Assembly: GCA_020635975.1 (NCBI GenBank)
Contig: JACJYT010000004.1
Span: 1 to 64,000, forward strand
Source of the DNA: Chitinophagales bacterium
GTDB lineage: Bacteria > Bacteroidota > Bacteroidia > Chitinophagales > UBA8649
DNA: 64,000 nucleotides
Direction of reading: 5' to 3'
Part shown: positions 43,219-50,414 of the stretch, in pieces
Layout: each line of letters starts with the position of its first letter
Position numbering within the stretch: the first letter of the stretch is position 1
Notes under the pieces: generated by a model
Seen by the model: the letters and a program-made list of their open reading frames with translations, nothing else
Told to the model about the DNA's origin: nothing
Databases searched by the model: none
Program-made: the position numbers and the translations under genes

Positions 43219-43926
43219 TTAATTACTAACTATTGTGCCAATTTGATTTCCTTGTAATAGTTTCTGCAAATTACCTGGTGTATCCATATCAAACACAACT
43301 ATTGGAACATTGTTTTCTTGACAAAGTGTAAAGGCCGTTGTATCCATTACACTCAATTTTTTACTAAGCACCTCTGCAAAACTTATGCTATCATATTTGG
43401 TGGCGCTTGGGTCCTTTTCTGGATCTGCGGTATAAATACCATCTACTCTGGTTCCTTTTAAAACAGCATCTGCATTAATTTCTGAAGCTCTTAATGCTGC
43501 GGCAGAATCAGTAGTAAAATAAGGGCTTCCTGTTCCTGCAACAAAAATAACTACCCTTCCTTTTTCAAGATGTCTGGTGGCTCTTCTTCGAATATAAGGT
43601 TCTGCTATCTCTTTCATCTCAATTGCTGAAACTAAGCGAGTATAAAGACCTGCTTTCTCTAAACCATTTTGAAGAGCAACTCCATTAATCACAGTTGCCA
43701 GCATTCCCATATAATCACCAGAAACTCTATCTATCCCACTATCATTAGCTTGAAGACCTCTGAAAATATTTCCTCCACCAATTACCACTGCTATTTCTAC
43801 GCCCATGTCGCTAGCTGCCTTAATATCCTTTGCGTATTGGCTAATTACATCTGGATTTATACCAAATTGTTTGTTGCCCATTAGGCTTTCTCCACTCAAT
43901 TTTAGAAGAATACGTTTTAGTTTCAT
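43219..43926 (-). CDS. pyrH: UMP kinase
   Basis: PyrH phosphorylates UMP to UDP, an early step in pyrimidine nucleotide synthesis. The 235-aa sequence has KRILLKLSGESLMG at the start, VIGGGNIFRG and DRVSGDYMGMLATVIN, VFVAGTGSPYFTTDSAAALRA, and the DGIYTADPEKDP motif. It is the first gene after the terminator behind tsf, so it forms a separate transcript with frr. No TAnnTTTG promoter box is obvious upstream. The sequence is of ordinary length with no damage. Confidence 0.96.
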   Translation of the reverse strand: MKLKRILLKLSGESLMGNKQFGINPDVISQYAKDIKAASDMGVEIAVVIGGGNIFRGLQANDSGIDRVSGDYMGMLATVINGVALQNGLEKAGLYTRLVSAIEMKEIAEPYIRRRATRHLEKGRVVIFVAGTGSPYFTTDSAAALRASEINADAVLKGTRVDGIYTADPEKDPSATKYDSISFAEVLSKKLSVMDTTAFTLCQENNVPIVVFDMDTPGNLQKLLQGNQIGTIVSN

Positions 43927-43966
43927 TACTTAATTTGACGCTAAATTAATTAATTTATTCCCATAA

Positions 43967-43992
43967 AAAAAGGGAACCGAAGTTCCCTTTTT
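43967..43992 (-). terminator. terminator after tsf
   Basis: AAAAAGGGAAC and GTTCCCTTTTT form a strong hairpin with a CGAA loop, followed on the minus strand by a T run. It sits between the tsf stop (44009) and the pyrH start (43926), separating the ribosomal operon from pyrH-frr. Confidence 0.9.
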
Positions 43993-44008
43993 AACTTTAT
44001 AAGTTTTA

Positions 44009-44989
44009 TTAGCTACCTAATTCAACTCTTGCGAATTCAACAACGGCAGCATCTTTACTAAAATCTTCTATCGCCTTAGCCACTGTTTTGCTATCATCTA
44101 AAGCAAAAAACTGGTCTAATAAACAATACTCTTGATCTAACAAAGTGTTATCTGCAACGAACCTCTCCACTTTACCTGGTAAAATTTTATCCCAAATTTG
44201 CTCTGGCTTACCTTCTGCTTTCAATTCTGCTCTAATTTCATTCTTAACTTCTTCCATTACTTCTGGAGTAAGTTGAACCATACTTACAAAACGTGGTACA
44301 TTTTTAAGGTGTTTACCCAAACGTACTCTTTCTTCATTTTCTGTAATAATTTGATTTTTGAAGGCTTCTGTTTCTTTTGCAATAAAATCTGCCTCAAACT
44401 CTTTGTAGCTCAAAATTTTCGGCTTCATAGCTGCAATGTGCATAGAAACACCTCTAAAGAAAGAAGCTGCATCTGCTTTACCACCATCTTTATAAGAAAC
44501 TAAAACTCCAATTTTATTACCAGCATGGATATAAGCAGCAATATTATCTCCGCTGATAGTTGCAAAATTGCTAATAGAAATATTCTCTCCAATTGTACCA
44601 ACTTTTTCAGCTACCTTATCTTTTACTGTTGTATCTGCATATTTCAAATTCTCTAACTCCTCTTTGCTAGATACTTTGTTATCTAAAGCGATATCCGCAA
44701 GTTCATTAGCAAACTTGATAAATTCTTCATTTTTCGCTACGAAATCTGTTTCGCAAGCAAGGTGAACAATTACACCTCTAGTACCGTCTGCAGAAGTTTT
44801 AGCAATAACAGCACCTTCGTTGGCATCTCTACCAGATCTGATTTCTGCTAATTTAGCACCCTTCTTTCTTAGGTAATCTATTGCGCCTTGCATGTCGCCA
44901 TTAGACTCTGTAAGCGCTTTTTTGCAATCCATTAAACCTGCGCCAGTTTGTTTTCTTAATTCATTTACTTGTTGAGCAGTAATAGCCAT
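44009..44989 (-). CDS. tsf: translation elongation factor Ts
   Basis: EF-Ts recharges EF-Tu with GTP. The N-terminal UBA-like domain (VNELRKQTGAGLMDCKKAL, then AIDYLRKKGAK) and the core motif TDFVAKNEEF are clear. At 326 aa it is longer than the 280-aa E. coli factor; the extra sequence is mostly in the C-terminal half. The gene follows rpsB, as is general in bacteria, but with about 100 bases between them that hold a hairpin. The start is ATG at 44989. Confidence 0.96.
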   Translation of the reverse strand: MAITAQQVNELRKQTGAGLMDCKKALTESNGDMQGAIDYLRKKGAKLAEIRSGRDANEGAVIAKTSADGTRGVIVHLACETDFVAKNEEFIKFANELADIALDNKVSSKEELENLKYADTTVKDKVAEKVGTIGENISISNFATISGDNIAAYIHAGNKIGVLVSYKDGGKADAASFFRGVSMHIAAMKPKILSYKEFEADFIAKETEAFKNQIITENEERVRLGKHLKNVPRFVSMVQLTPEVMEEVKNEIRAELKAEGKPEQIWDKILPGKVERFVADNTLLDQEYCLLDQFFALDDSKTVAKAIEDFSKDAAVVEFARVELGS

Positions 44990-45029
44990 TTTCTTTTTAT
45001 TTTAATGATTATAGGTTATTGATATTAAA

Positions 45030-45053
45030 ACGGTCAGGCACTAGCCCGACCGT
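45030..45053 (-). promoter_or_regulatory. hairpin between rpsB and tsf, possible attenuator
   Basis: ACGGTCAGGC and GCCCGACCGT form a 10-bp stem with one mismatch and a four-base loop, followed on the minus strand by a short TTTTAAT run. Its place between rpsB and tsf suggests partial termination or RNA processing that lowers tsf relative to rpsB. Not a full-strength terminator. Confidence 0.55.
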
Positions 45054-45091
45054 CAATTTTATTGAATGGGCGTTAATCGCCAAGCTTAATA

Positions 45092-45877
45092 CTAAGCTTC
45101 TTCTTCTTCTTCAGAATCCTCTTCAGAATCACCGTCTACTAGTTCTTCTACTTTTTCATCTTCAAAGTCATCCTCTTCGTCTTGCATATTTTGACGATCT
45201 GAAAGACCTTCTTTAATAGCATCTGCAAGATATTGAGTGATAATTTCGATCGACTTAGAAGCATCATCATTAGCTGGGATAGCAAAATCCACTAAGCTAG
45301 GGTTTGAATTGGTATCAACCATTCCAAAAGTTCTGATTCCTAATTTTTTAGCCTCTTTAATAGCAATATGTTCGTGGTTAATATCAACTACAAAGATAGC
45401 TGCAGGTAATCTGTTCAATTGCTCGATACCTCCAAGAACAGTGCTTAATTTATCTCTTTGACGAGATAACATTAAACGTTCTTTTTTAGTAAGTCCAGTT
45501 GCTGAAGTATCCTCAAGCATTTTTTCAATACTTTGCATCTTCTTGATAGACTTTCTAATAGTACCAAAGTTAGTTAACATACCTCCTAACCATCTCTCGG
45601 TTACGTACGGCATGTTTACCGATTTAGCAATTTCTTTAACAGTTTCTTTAGCTTGTTTCTTCGTAGCAACAAACATTATTTTTCTACCAGATTGCGTAAT
45701 TGCCTTCATGGCAGCTGCCGCCTCTAATAATTTATCTGATGTTTTGTTAAGGTCTATTAAATGGATTCCTTTTTTCTCCATGAAAATATATTGGAGCATT
45801 TTTGGATTCCACTTGCTTTTTAAGTGTCCGAAATGAACACCAGCCTTCAACAATTCTTTTTGATTTATTCTTTCCAT
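45092..45877 (-). CDS. rpsB: 30S ribosomal protein S2
   Basis: S2 is part of the small ribosomal subunit head-body junction. The 261-aa protein has LLKAGVHFGHLKSKWNPKM at the start, RWLGGMLTNFGTIRKSI, and the downstream AIKEAKKLGIRTFGMVDTNSNP. It ends in an unusual, very acidic tail (about 25 residues, nearly all Glu, Asp, Ser), which I regard as a lineage feature of this phylum, not a defect. The gene order rplM-rpsI-rpsB-tsf matches Bacteroidota. Confidence 0.97.
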   Translation of the reverse strand: MERINQKELLKAGVHFGHLKSKWNPKMLQYIFMEKKGIHLIDLNKTSDKLLEAAAAMKAITQSGRKIMFVATKKQAKETVKEIAKSVNMPYVTERWLGGMLTNFGTIRKSIKKMQSIEKMLEDTSATGLTKKERLMLSRQRDKLSTVLGGIEQLNRLPAAIFVVDINHEHIAIKEAKKLGIRTFGMVDTNSNPSLVDFAIPANDDASKSIEIITQYLADAIKEGLSDRQNMQDEEDDFEDEKVEELVDGDSEEDSEEEEEA

Positions 45878-45901
45878 GATTAAATTTCTTGCCTTAAAAT
45901 A

Positions 45902-46288
45902 TTAACGCTTACTAAATTGTTCTTTCTTACGTGCTTTTCTGAAACCTGGTTTCTTACGCTCTACTACTCTAGCATCTCTAGTTAGCATTCGTAAAGGCTT
46001 AAGCGTTAAACGATGTTCTTCATCAATCAACAAAAGCGCTCTTGAAATTCCCATTTGAATAGCTTCTGCTTGACCTTTAATTCCACCGCCAGTAACATTG
46101 ATATTCAAATCGAATTTTCCAACATTTTCTGTTGCTGCCAAAGGCTCTAAAACTTTATTTTGAAGGAACTCTACTGAAAAGTAATTTTTTAAATCTTTAC
46201 CATTTACAGTAATAGCACCTTTTCCCTTGTTAATGAAAACACGGGCAATTGAAGATTTTCTTCTTCCTACTGCTACATTCTTTTCCAT
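45902..46288 (-). CDS. rpsI: 30S ribosomal protein S9
   Basis: S9 lies in the small subunit near the P site, where its basic C-terminal tail touches tRNA. The 128-aa product has AVGRRKSSIARVFINKGKGAITVNGK, the GGIKGQAEAI motif and a tail ending GFRKARKKEQFSKR. It is directly behind rplM with 4 bases between them, so the two are co-translated as in most bacteria. Confidence 0.97.
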   Translation of the reverse strand: MEKNVAVGRRKSSIARVFINKGKGAITVNGKDLKNYFSVEFLQNKVLEPLAATENVGKFDLNINVTGGGIKGQAEAIQMGISRALLLIDEEHRLTLKPLRMLTRDARVVERKKPGFRKARKKEQFSKR

Positions 46289-46292
46289 ATTC

Positions 46293-46733
46293 TTAGCTTA
46301 GTGTTTGAGGTTTTTGAGCTGTATGAGGGTGCTCTGCTCCTTCGTAAACAAATAATTTTTTAAACATTGCTCTACCTAAACGGTTTTTAGGCAACATACC
46401 TTTAACCGCGTTTTCTATAATAGCAATAGGTTTTTTCTTGTTAAGATCTTTAGCAACAACTACTCTTTGACCTCCAGGAAAACCAGTGTATCTCAAATAT
46501 TCTTTTTGATCCCACTTGTTTCCAGTTAAGTGAATTTTGTCTGCATTTAAAACAATTACATTGTCGCCAGCATCAAAATGAGGTGTAAAAGTCGGCTTGT
46601 GCTTTCCTCTCAACACAGTAGCAATCTCTGTAGCTAATCTACCCAGAGTCTTGTCTGTAGCATCCACAACAAACCACTCTCTTTTGTAGTTTTGTGCGTT
46701 TGCAAACTTAGTTTTGTAACTTAATGTATTCAC
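46293..46733 (-). CDS. rplM: 50S ribosomal protein L13
   Basis: L13 is an early-assembly protein of the large subunit. The 146-aa sequence has the expected VVDATDKTLGRLATEIATVLRGKHKP, GDNVIVLNADKIHLTGNKW and AVKGMLPKNRLGR motifs. The start is a GTG at 46733. About 80 bases of leader with a hairpin and a strong promoter box lie upstream, so L13 is the first gene of this ribosomal operon. Confidence 0.97.
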   Translation of the reverse strand: MNTLSYKTKFANAQNYKREWFVVDATDKTLGRLATEIATVLRGKHKPTFTPHFDAGDNVIVLNADKIHLTGNKWDQKEYLRYTGFPGGQRVVVAKDLNKKKPIAIIENAVKGMLPKNRLGRAMFKKLFVYEGAEHPHTAQKPQTLS

Positions 46734-46757
46734 AATTTTAATTTTCTATTTTTATAA

Positions 46758-46814
46758 GTCCTTGATTTTTAGGTAAATTTTCGCTCAAATAGCTAAACAA
46801 TCAAAAAATCGGAC
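46758..46814 (-). promoter_or_regulatory. structured 5' leader of the rplM operon
   Basis: The RNA (minus strand) can pair GTCC with GGAC and GATTTTT with AAAAATC around a loop of about 33 bases, with a two-base bulge. The stem starts right where transcription is expected to begin, just after the promoter box at 46817. Ribosomal operons are often controlled by such leaders through their own protein, but no binding site has been shown here. Confidence 0.45.
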
Positions 46815-46816
46815 CG

Positions 46817-46847
46817 CAAAGATAAAAGTAATCCTATTTATAAACAA
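46817..46847 (-). promoter_or_regulatory. promoter of the rplM-rpsI-rpsB-tsf operon
   Basis: On the minus strand TTG (at 46847-46845) and TATCTTTG (46824-46817) are 20 bases apart, an excellent match to the Bacteroidota housekeeping promoter. It precedes a leader of about 80 bases and the L13 start. Confidence 0.75.
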
Positions 46848-46911
46848 TACTTGTTCAAGATAAATTTATGGGAATCTTGTAAGTGATTGATAATCAGTTA
46901 ATATTTCGCGT

Positions 46912-47241
46912 TCATGAAATTTTACGATAGTGGAAAAGTTGTTGTAGGAAGAACAAGGCGGCTATGCAAAGTGGTAAAATAAGGCCTGGCATTATTTTGA
47001 ACATAAGCTCAAGAAATTGAGAAGTGGCCACCGCTACAGTTGCGGTATTTTTTGTAGAAAATAAGACAAGTAAAATTGCCAATACAAAGCCCGCAACAAT
47101 AAAGAACAAATAAGCTTTTGGAATGAGCGTAGGCTGCGTTTGCTCTTCTTTGGCAAGTCGAGACATTAACTTATCTGTAAACTCGCTCGGTGCTTTATGC
47201 TGAAATGATTCTTTAAAGCTATCTTTTATTTGCTCTTTCAT
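46912..47241 (-). CDS. two-helix membrane protein, probable anti-sigma partner
   Basis: This 109-aa product starts inside the sigma-gene stop (ATGA overlap) and should be made with it. A cytoplasmic N-terminal segment of about 40 residues (APSEFTDKLMSRLAKEEQ) is followed by two hydrophobic helices (about 43-63 and 80-100) and a short basic tail. The layout, soluble head plus membrane anchor directly after an ECF sigma factor, fits an anti-sigma factor, but no known anti-sigma motif (such as ZAS zinc ligands) is seen. The function is inferred mainly from context. Confidence 0.65.
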   Translation of the reverse strand: MKEQIKDSFKESFQHKAPSEFTDKLMSRLAKEEQTQPTLIPKAYLFFIVAGFVLAILLVLFSTKNTATVAVATSQFLELMFKIMPGLILPLCIAALFFLQQLFHYRKIS

Positions 47242-47798
47242 TTTAAGGATTCTATTTCATTGTTTAATAAATCTTGTATCGCCAACTTCAATTTCTTTCT
47301 TCCTCTATGCAACTTCACCTTAACGTTGGCAACACTTAGCTCGCATATACTTGCTAACTCCTCTATGCTTAATTCTTCTAAATAAAACAAGCTTAAAACA
47401 AGGGCGTCTAACTTGTCGAGTTGAGACAAAGCTAAGTTAATGCTTTTTAATCTATCTTCTTTAGCCAATTTTTCAAAGCCACTTTCTACGTCTTGGTCTT
47501 GAATTTCCCTTTCTACGCCTTCGATAGAATCTAGAGGCTTTCGTTGTCTTATCTTATTATAGGAAGTGTTAATGGCTATGCGATATAACCAAGACGAAAA
47601 TTTAGCTTCTCCCTTATACCTAGCGTGCTGATGATAGACTTTCATAAAAGTATCTTGTGCGGCTTCCTCTGCCAAATGAAAATCTTCAGTAATTTTTACA
47701 CAAATGGAAAAAACCATGTCCTTGTACTTGTTAACTAACAAGCCGAAAGCATGGTTGTTTCCTCGTTTTAAACTTGCTAAAAGTTCCTGGTCTTCCAT
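47238..47798 (-). CDS. ECF-family RNA polymerase sigma factor
   Basis: The 186-aa protein has region 2 (about 15-85, with LVNKYKDMVFSICVKI, HLAEEAAQDTFMKVY, SSWLYRIAINTSYNKIR) and region 4 (about 120-175, with LSIEELASICELSVANVKVKLHRGRKKL). The features are those of SigW-like ECF factors. It is the middle gene of a three-gene group: a DUF6249-like membrane protein upstream and a membrane partner downstream. A promoter with a typical ECF-like layout precedes the group, suggesting the factor drives its own genes. Confidence 0.93.
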   Translation of the reverse strand: MEDQELLASLKRGNNHAFGLLVNKYKDMVFSICVKITEDFHLAEEAAQDTFMKVYHQHARYKGEAKFSSWLYRIAINTSYNKIRQRKPLDSIEGVEREIQDQDVESGFEKLAKEDRLKSINLALSQLDKLDALVLSLFYLEELSIEELASICELSVANVKVKLHRGRKKLKLAIQDLLNNEIESLK

Positions 47799-47806
47799 TC
47801 AGCGAT

Positions 47807-48148
47807 TTAAGCTTTTTCCTTGGTAAGAAAATAAGAAACGATCAAGCCCAATCCACCAAATAAAAATGCACCCGTTACATAGGCCAAAATTTTGTCTATT
47901 GGGGTGTAAAGCGTAAGCATATAGCCAAAGAAAATGCCACTAGCCGCCCCAACAAATAAAAGTCCATTACTAAGTCGCTTGTTGGGGTCGTCGGTTTTGC
48001 GCTTGGATTCTTCTATCTCTTGCGGAGTAAAACCTTTTTCTAACATAGATAATTTCTCTTTGTTAGAAGCGCTTGTCGTTACATAAACAATTCCAAACAC
48101 CATAAGAAAAACTCCAAAAGGAGTGAGTAATGCTAATATTCCTTCCAT
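47807..48148 (-). CDS. DUF6249-like small membrane protein
   Basis: This 113-aa product has three hydrophobic segments (about 5-25, 62-80 and 88-108) and a cytoplasmic loop with MLEKGFTPQEIEESKRK, a phrase typical of the DUF6249 group that often stands beside ECF sigma genes in this phylum. Its role is unknown; it may sense or transmit envelope stress. It is the first gene of the group, 8 bases before the sigma factor gene and about 20 bases after the predicted promoter. Confidence 0.75.
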   Translation of the reverse strand: MEGILALLTPFGVFLMVFGIVYVTTSASNKEKLSMLEKGFTPQEIEESKRKTDDPNKRLSNGLLFVGAASGIFFGYMLTLYTPIDKILAYVTGAFLFGGLGLIVSYFLTKEKA

Positions 48149-48169
48149 AATTAAATTTTTAGTTCGTCA

Positions 48170-48200
48170 ATAAGACACAGGAGCTTAGACCGAGGTTACA
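48170..48200 (-). promoter_or_regulatory. putative ECF-type promoter of the sigma operon
   Basis: On the minus strand TGTAACC (48200-48194) is followed after 15 bases by GTGTCTTAT (48178-48170), a layout like ECF promoters with an AAC-containing -35 and a GTCTTA-like -10. It lies about 20 bases before the first gene, and no TAnnTTTG box is present, which points to self-regulation. Inferred from motif resemblance only. Confidence 0.5.
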
Positions 48201-48269
48201 GATTTCATCATTTTTTTTAAAATGCAACTCTTTTTATACAATCTATGTTTAAAAGTAGTTATTTACTTT

Positions 48270-48277
48270 TACTTTTG
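48270..48277 (+). promoter_or_regulatory. -7 promoter box of lpdA
   Basis: TACTTTTG matches TAnnTTTG and lies 25 bases before the ATG at 48303. It falls inside the upward extension of the open frame, supporting the ATG at 48303 as the real start. Confidence 0.5.
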
Positions 48278-48302
48278 TAATCCATTAAATTTTCAAGTAT
48301 TC

Positions 48303-49694
48303 ATGTCAAAATACGATGTAGCTATTATCGGTTCTGGACCTGGCGGTTATGTTGCAGCCATTCGTTGTGCTCAATTAGGTTTTAAAACTGCCATTATTGA
48401 AAAATACGCTGTTTTAGGAGGAACTTGCCTTAATGTAGGTTGTATACCAAGCAAGGCCTTGTTAGATAGTTCTGAGCATTATTACAAAATGCAACACGAA
48501 TTTGCGGAACATGGAATTAATGTGGCTTCTGCTAAAATCGATTTTACTCAAATGATTAATCGCAAGGCCTCTGTAGTTAGTCAGACTACTGCGGGCATCG
48601 ATTTTTTAATGAAGAAAAACAAAATTGACGTCTTTACTGGCATGGGTTCTTTTGTAGACAAAAACACCATCTCTATTAACGGTAAAGACCAAATAAGTGC
48701 CGATAAAATTATTATTGCTACTGGTTCTAAACCAGTAAACTTACCCTTTGCCAAAGTAGATAAGAAGAGAATTATTACTTCTACCGAAGCTTTAGAATTA
48801 AAAGAAATACCGAAACACCTATTGATAATAGGTGGCGGCATTATTGGCCTAGAAATGGGTTCTGTTTATTTGCGTTTAGGAAGTGAAGTTACTGTTATCG
48901 AATATGCGGATCGTTTAACTCCAGGAATGGATAGCGATATCAGCAAAGAGCTAAAAAGATTTTTAGCAAAGCAAGGCATGAAGTTCGAACTAAGCACCAA
49001 AGTACAAGATGTAAGCAGCAAAGGAAAAACGGTAACAGTTAAAGCCGAAAACAAAAAAGGCGAACAAGTTGAGTTTACTGGCGATTATTGCCTAGTTGCT
49101 GTTGGAAGAAAAGCCTATACGGAAGGTTTGGGCTTAGAAAATATTGGCTTGACTACTGACGATAGAGGCAGAATTGAAACGGACGGACAGCTTCAAACTA
49201 AAATTCCCGGCATTTATGCCCTTGGCGATGTAGTAAAAGGAGCTATGTTAGCGCATAAGGCAGAAGAGGAAGGCGTTTTTGTTGCCGAAGTACTAGCTGG
49301 TCAGAAACCGCACATTCATTATAATTTAATTCCTGGCGTTTGTTATACTTGGCCAGAAGCTGCAGGCGTTGGCGCAACAGAAGAAGAATTAAAAGCGGCG
49401 AAGGCTGAATATAAAGTAGGTAAGTTCCCATTCAAAGCTTTAGGTAGAGCAAGAGCAAGCATGGATACTGATGGCTTTGTAAAAATTCTAGCAGATAAAA
49501 CTACCGACGAGATTTTGGGCGTTCATATTGTAGGAGCAAGAGCAGCCGACTTAATTATGGAAGCTGTTGTAGCTATGGAATATAGAGCAAGTGCCGAGGA
49601 CGTTTGTAGAATGAGTCACCCGCACCCAACCTACAGCGAAGCCTTTAAAGAGGCCTGCTTAGCTGCTACGGCCGACAGAGCTATGCACGTTTAA
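48303..49694 (+). CDS. lpdA: dihydrolipoyl dehydrogenase
   Basis: This flavoprotein (E3) reoxidises dihydrolipoamide in the pyruvate and 2-oxoglutarate dehydrogenase complexes and the glycine cleavage system. The 463-aa protein from the ATG at 48303 has the FAD site IIGSGPGGYVAAIRCA, the redox disulfide GGTCLNVGCIPSKA, the NAD site IIGGGIIGLEMGSV, and the C-terminal HPHPTYSEAFKEA with the active-site His. The frame extends upstream to 48222 but the extension carries a promoter box. No other complex subunits are nearby. It is convergent with radC, only 2 bases apart. Confidence 0.96.
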   Translation: MSKYDVAIIGSGPGGYVAAIRCAQLGFKTAIIEKYAVLGGTCLNVGCIPSKALLDSSEHYYKMQHEFAEHGINVASAKIDFTQMINRKASVVSQTTAGIDFLMKKNKIDVFTGMGSFVDKNTISINGKDQISADKIIIATGSKPVNLPFAKVDKKRIITSTEALELKEIPKHLLIIGGGIIGLEMGSVYLRLGSEVTVIEYADRLTPGMDSDISKELKRFLAKQGMKFELSTKVQDVSSKGKTVTVKAENKKGEQVEFTGDYCLVAVGRKAYTEGLGLENIGLTTDDRGRIETDGQLQTKIPGIYALGDVVKGAMLAHKAEEEGVFVAEVLAGQKPHIHYNLIPGVCYTWPEAAGVGATEEELKAAKAEYKVGKFPFKALGRARASMDTDGFVKILADKTTDEILGVHIVGARAADLIMEAVVAMEYRASAEDVCRMSHPHPTYSEAFKEACLAATADRAMHV

Positions 49695-49696
49695 TC

Positions 49697-50386
49697 TTAG
49701 ATTAAGCCTTCATCTGCAAAGCTGTAATAGCCCGTATCGGCAATGATTACATGATCTAATAACTGAATATCCAATAAAGTCCCTGCATCCTTCACTTTTC
49801 TTGTCAAGCGGATATCGGCTTGAGAGGGGCGCAAGGTGCCTGAAGGGTGGTTGTGAACAAGGATGGTTGAAGTTGCTAAGCGATGCAAAGCACTTTTGTA
49901 TAAGATGCGTAAATCTACCACTGTTCCTGTTAATCCTCCTGAGCTAAGCTTTTCCTTTCCTATAATTTTGTTTCTGTGGTTTAAAAAAACCACCCAAAAT
50001 TCTTCGTAATGTAGGTCGCTTAATTCGCTTAAAAGGTAGTTGTAAATATCCTTGCTAGAAGTAATGGTTTTGATTTCTCGAAGATTTTCAGCTTGTCGCC
50101 TACGCCCCAATTCTAAGGCAGCAATGATACTAATTGCTTTTGCCTTGCCCACACCTTTAAACTTGCTTAAATCTTCTACGCTCAGCTTGCCCAATTGCAC
50201 TAAATCCTGGTGCACGTATTCCAAAATTTGCTTGCAAAGCTCTACCGCACTTTGCTTCGTAGTACCACTTCCAATTAAGATAGCTAACAATTCAGCGTCT
50301 TTTAAAGAAGATTTCCCTTTTAATAGTAGCTTCTCTCTTGGTCTCTCTTCTTCCTTCCAGAGATGTATGGGTAAACTGTTTTCCAT
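49697..50386 (-). CDS. radC: RadC-like JAB-domain protein
   Basis: The 229-aa product has an N-terminal helix-hairpin-helix region (about 55-90, LSKFKGVGKAKAISIIAALELGRR) and a C-terminal JAB/MPN domain (about 105-229) with the metal-binding pattern H-N-H-P-S-G, then the downstream Asp in SQADIRLT. Family members carry the historic name RadC, although a DNA-repair role has been doubted. The frame begins at a GTG at 50392, but the ATG at 50386 is the more usual start. It is convergent with lpdA and follows the T9SS protein gene on the same strand. Confidence 0.93.
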   Translation of the reverse strand: MENSLPIHLWKEEERPREKLLLKGKSSLKDAELLAILIGSGTTKQSAVELCKQILEYVHQDLVQLGKLSVEDLSKFKGVGKAKAISIIAALELGRRRQAENLREIKTITSSKDIYNYLLSELSDLHYEEFWVVFLNHRNKIIGKEKLSSGGLTGTVVDLRILYKSALHRLATSTILVHNHPSGTLRPSQADIRLTRKVKDAGTLLDIQLLDHVIIADTGYYSFADEGLI

Positions 50387-50414
50387 TTTCACCCAACAAA
50401 ACTAGCTTAAGTTA

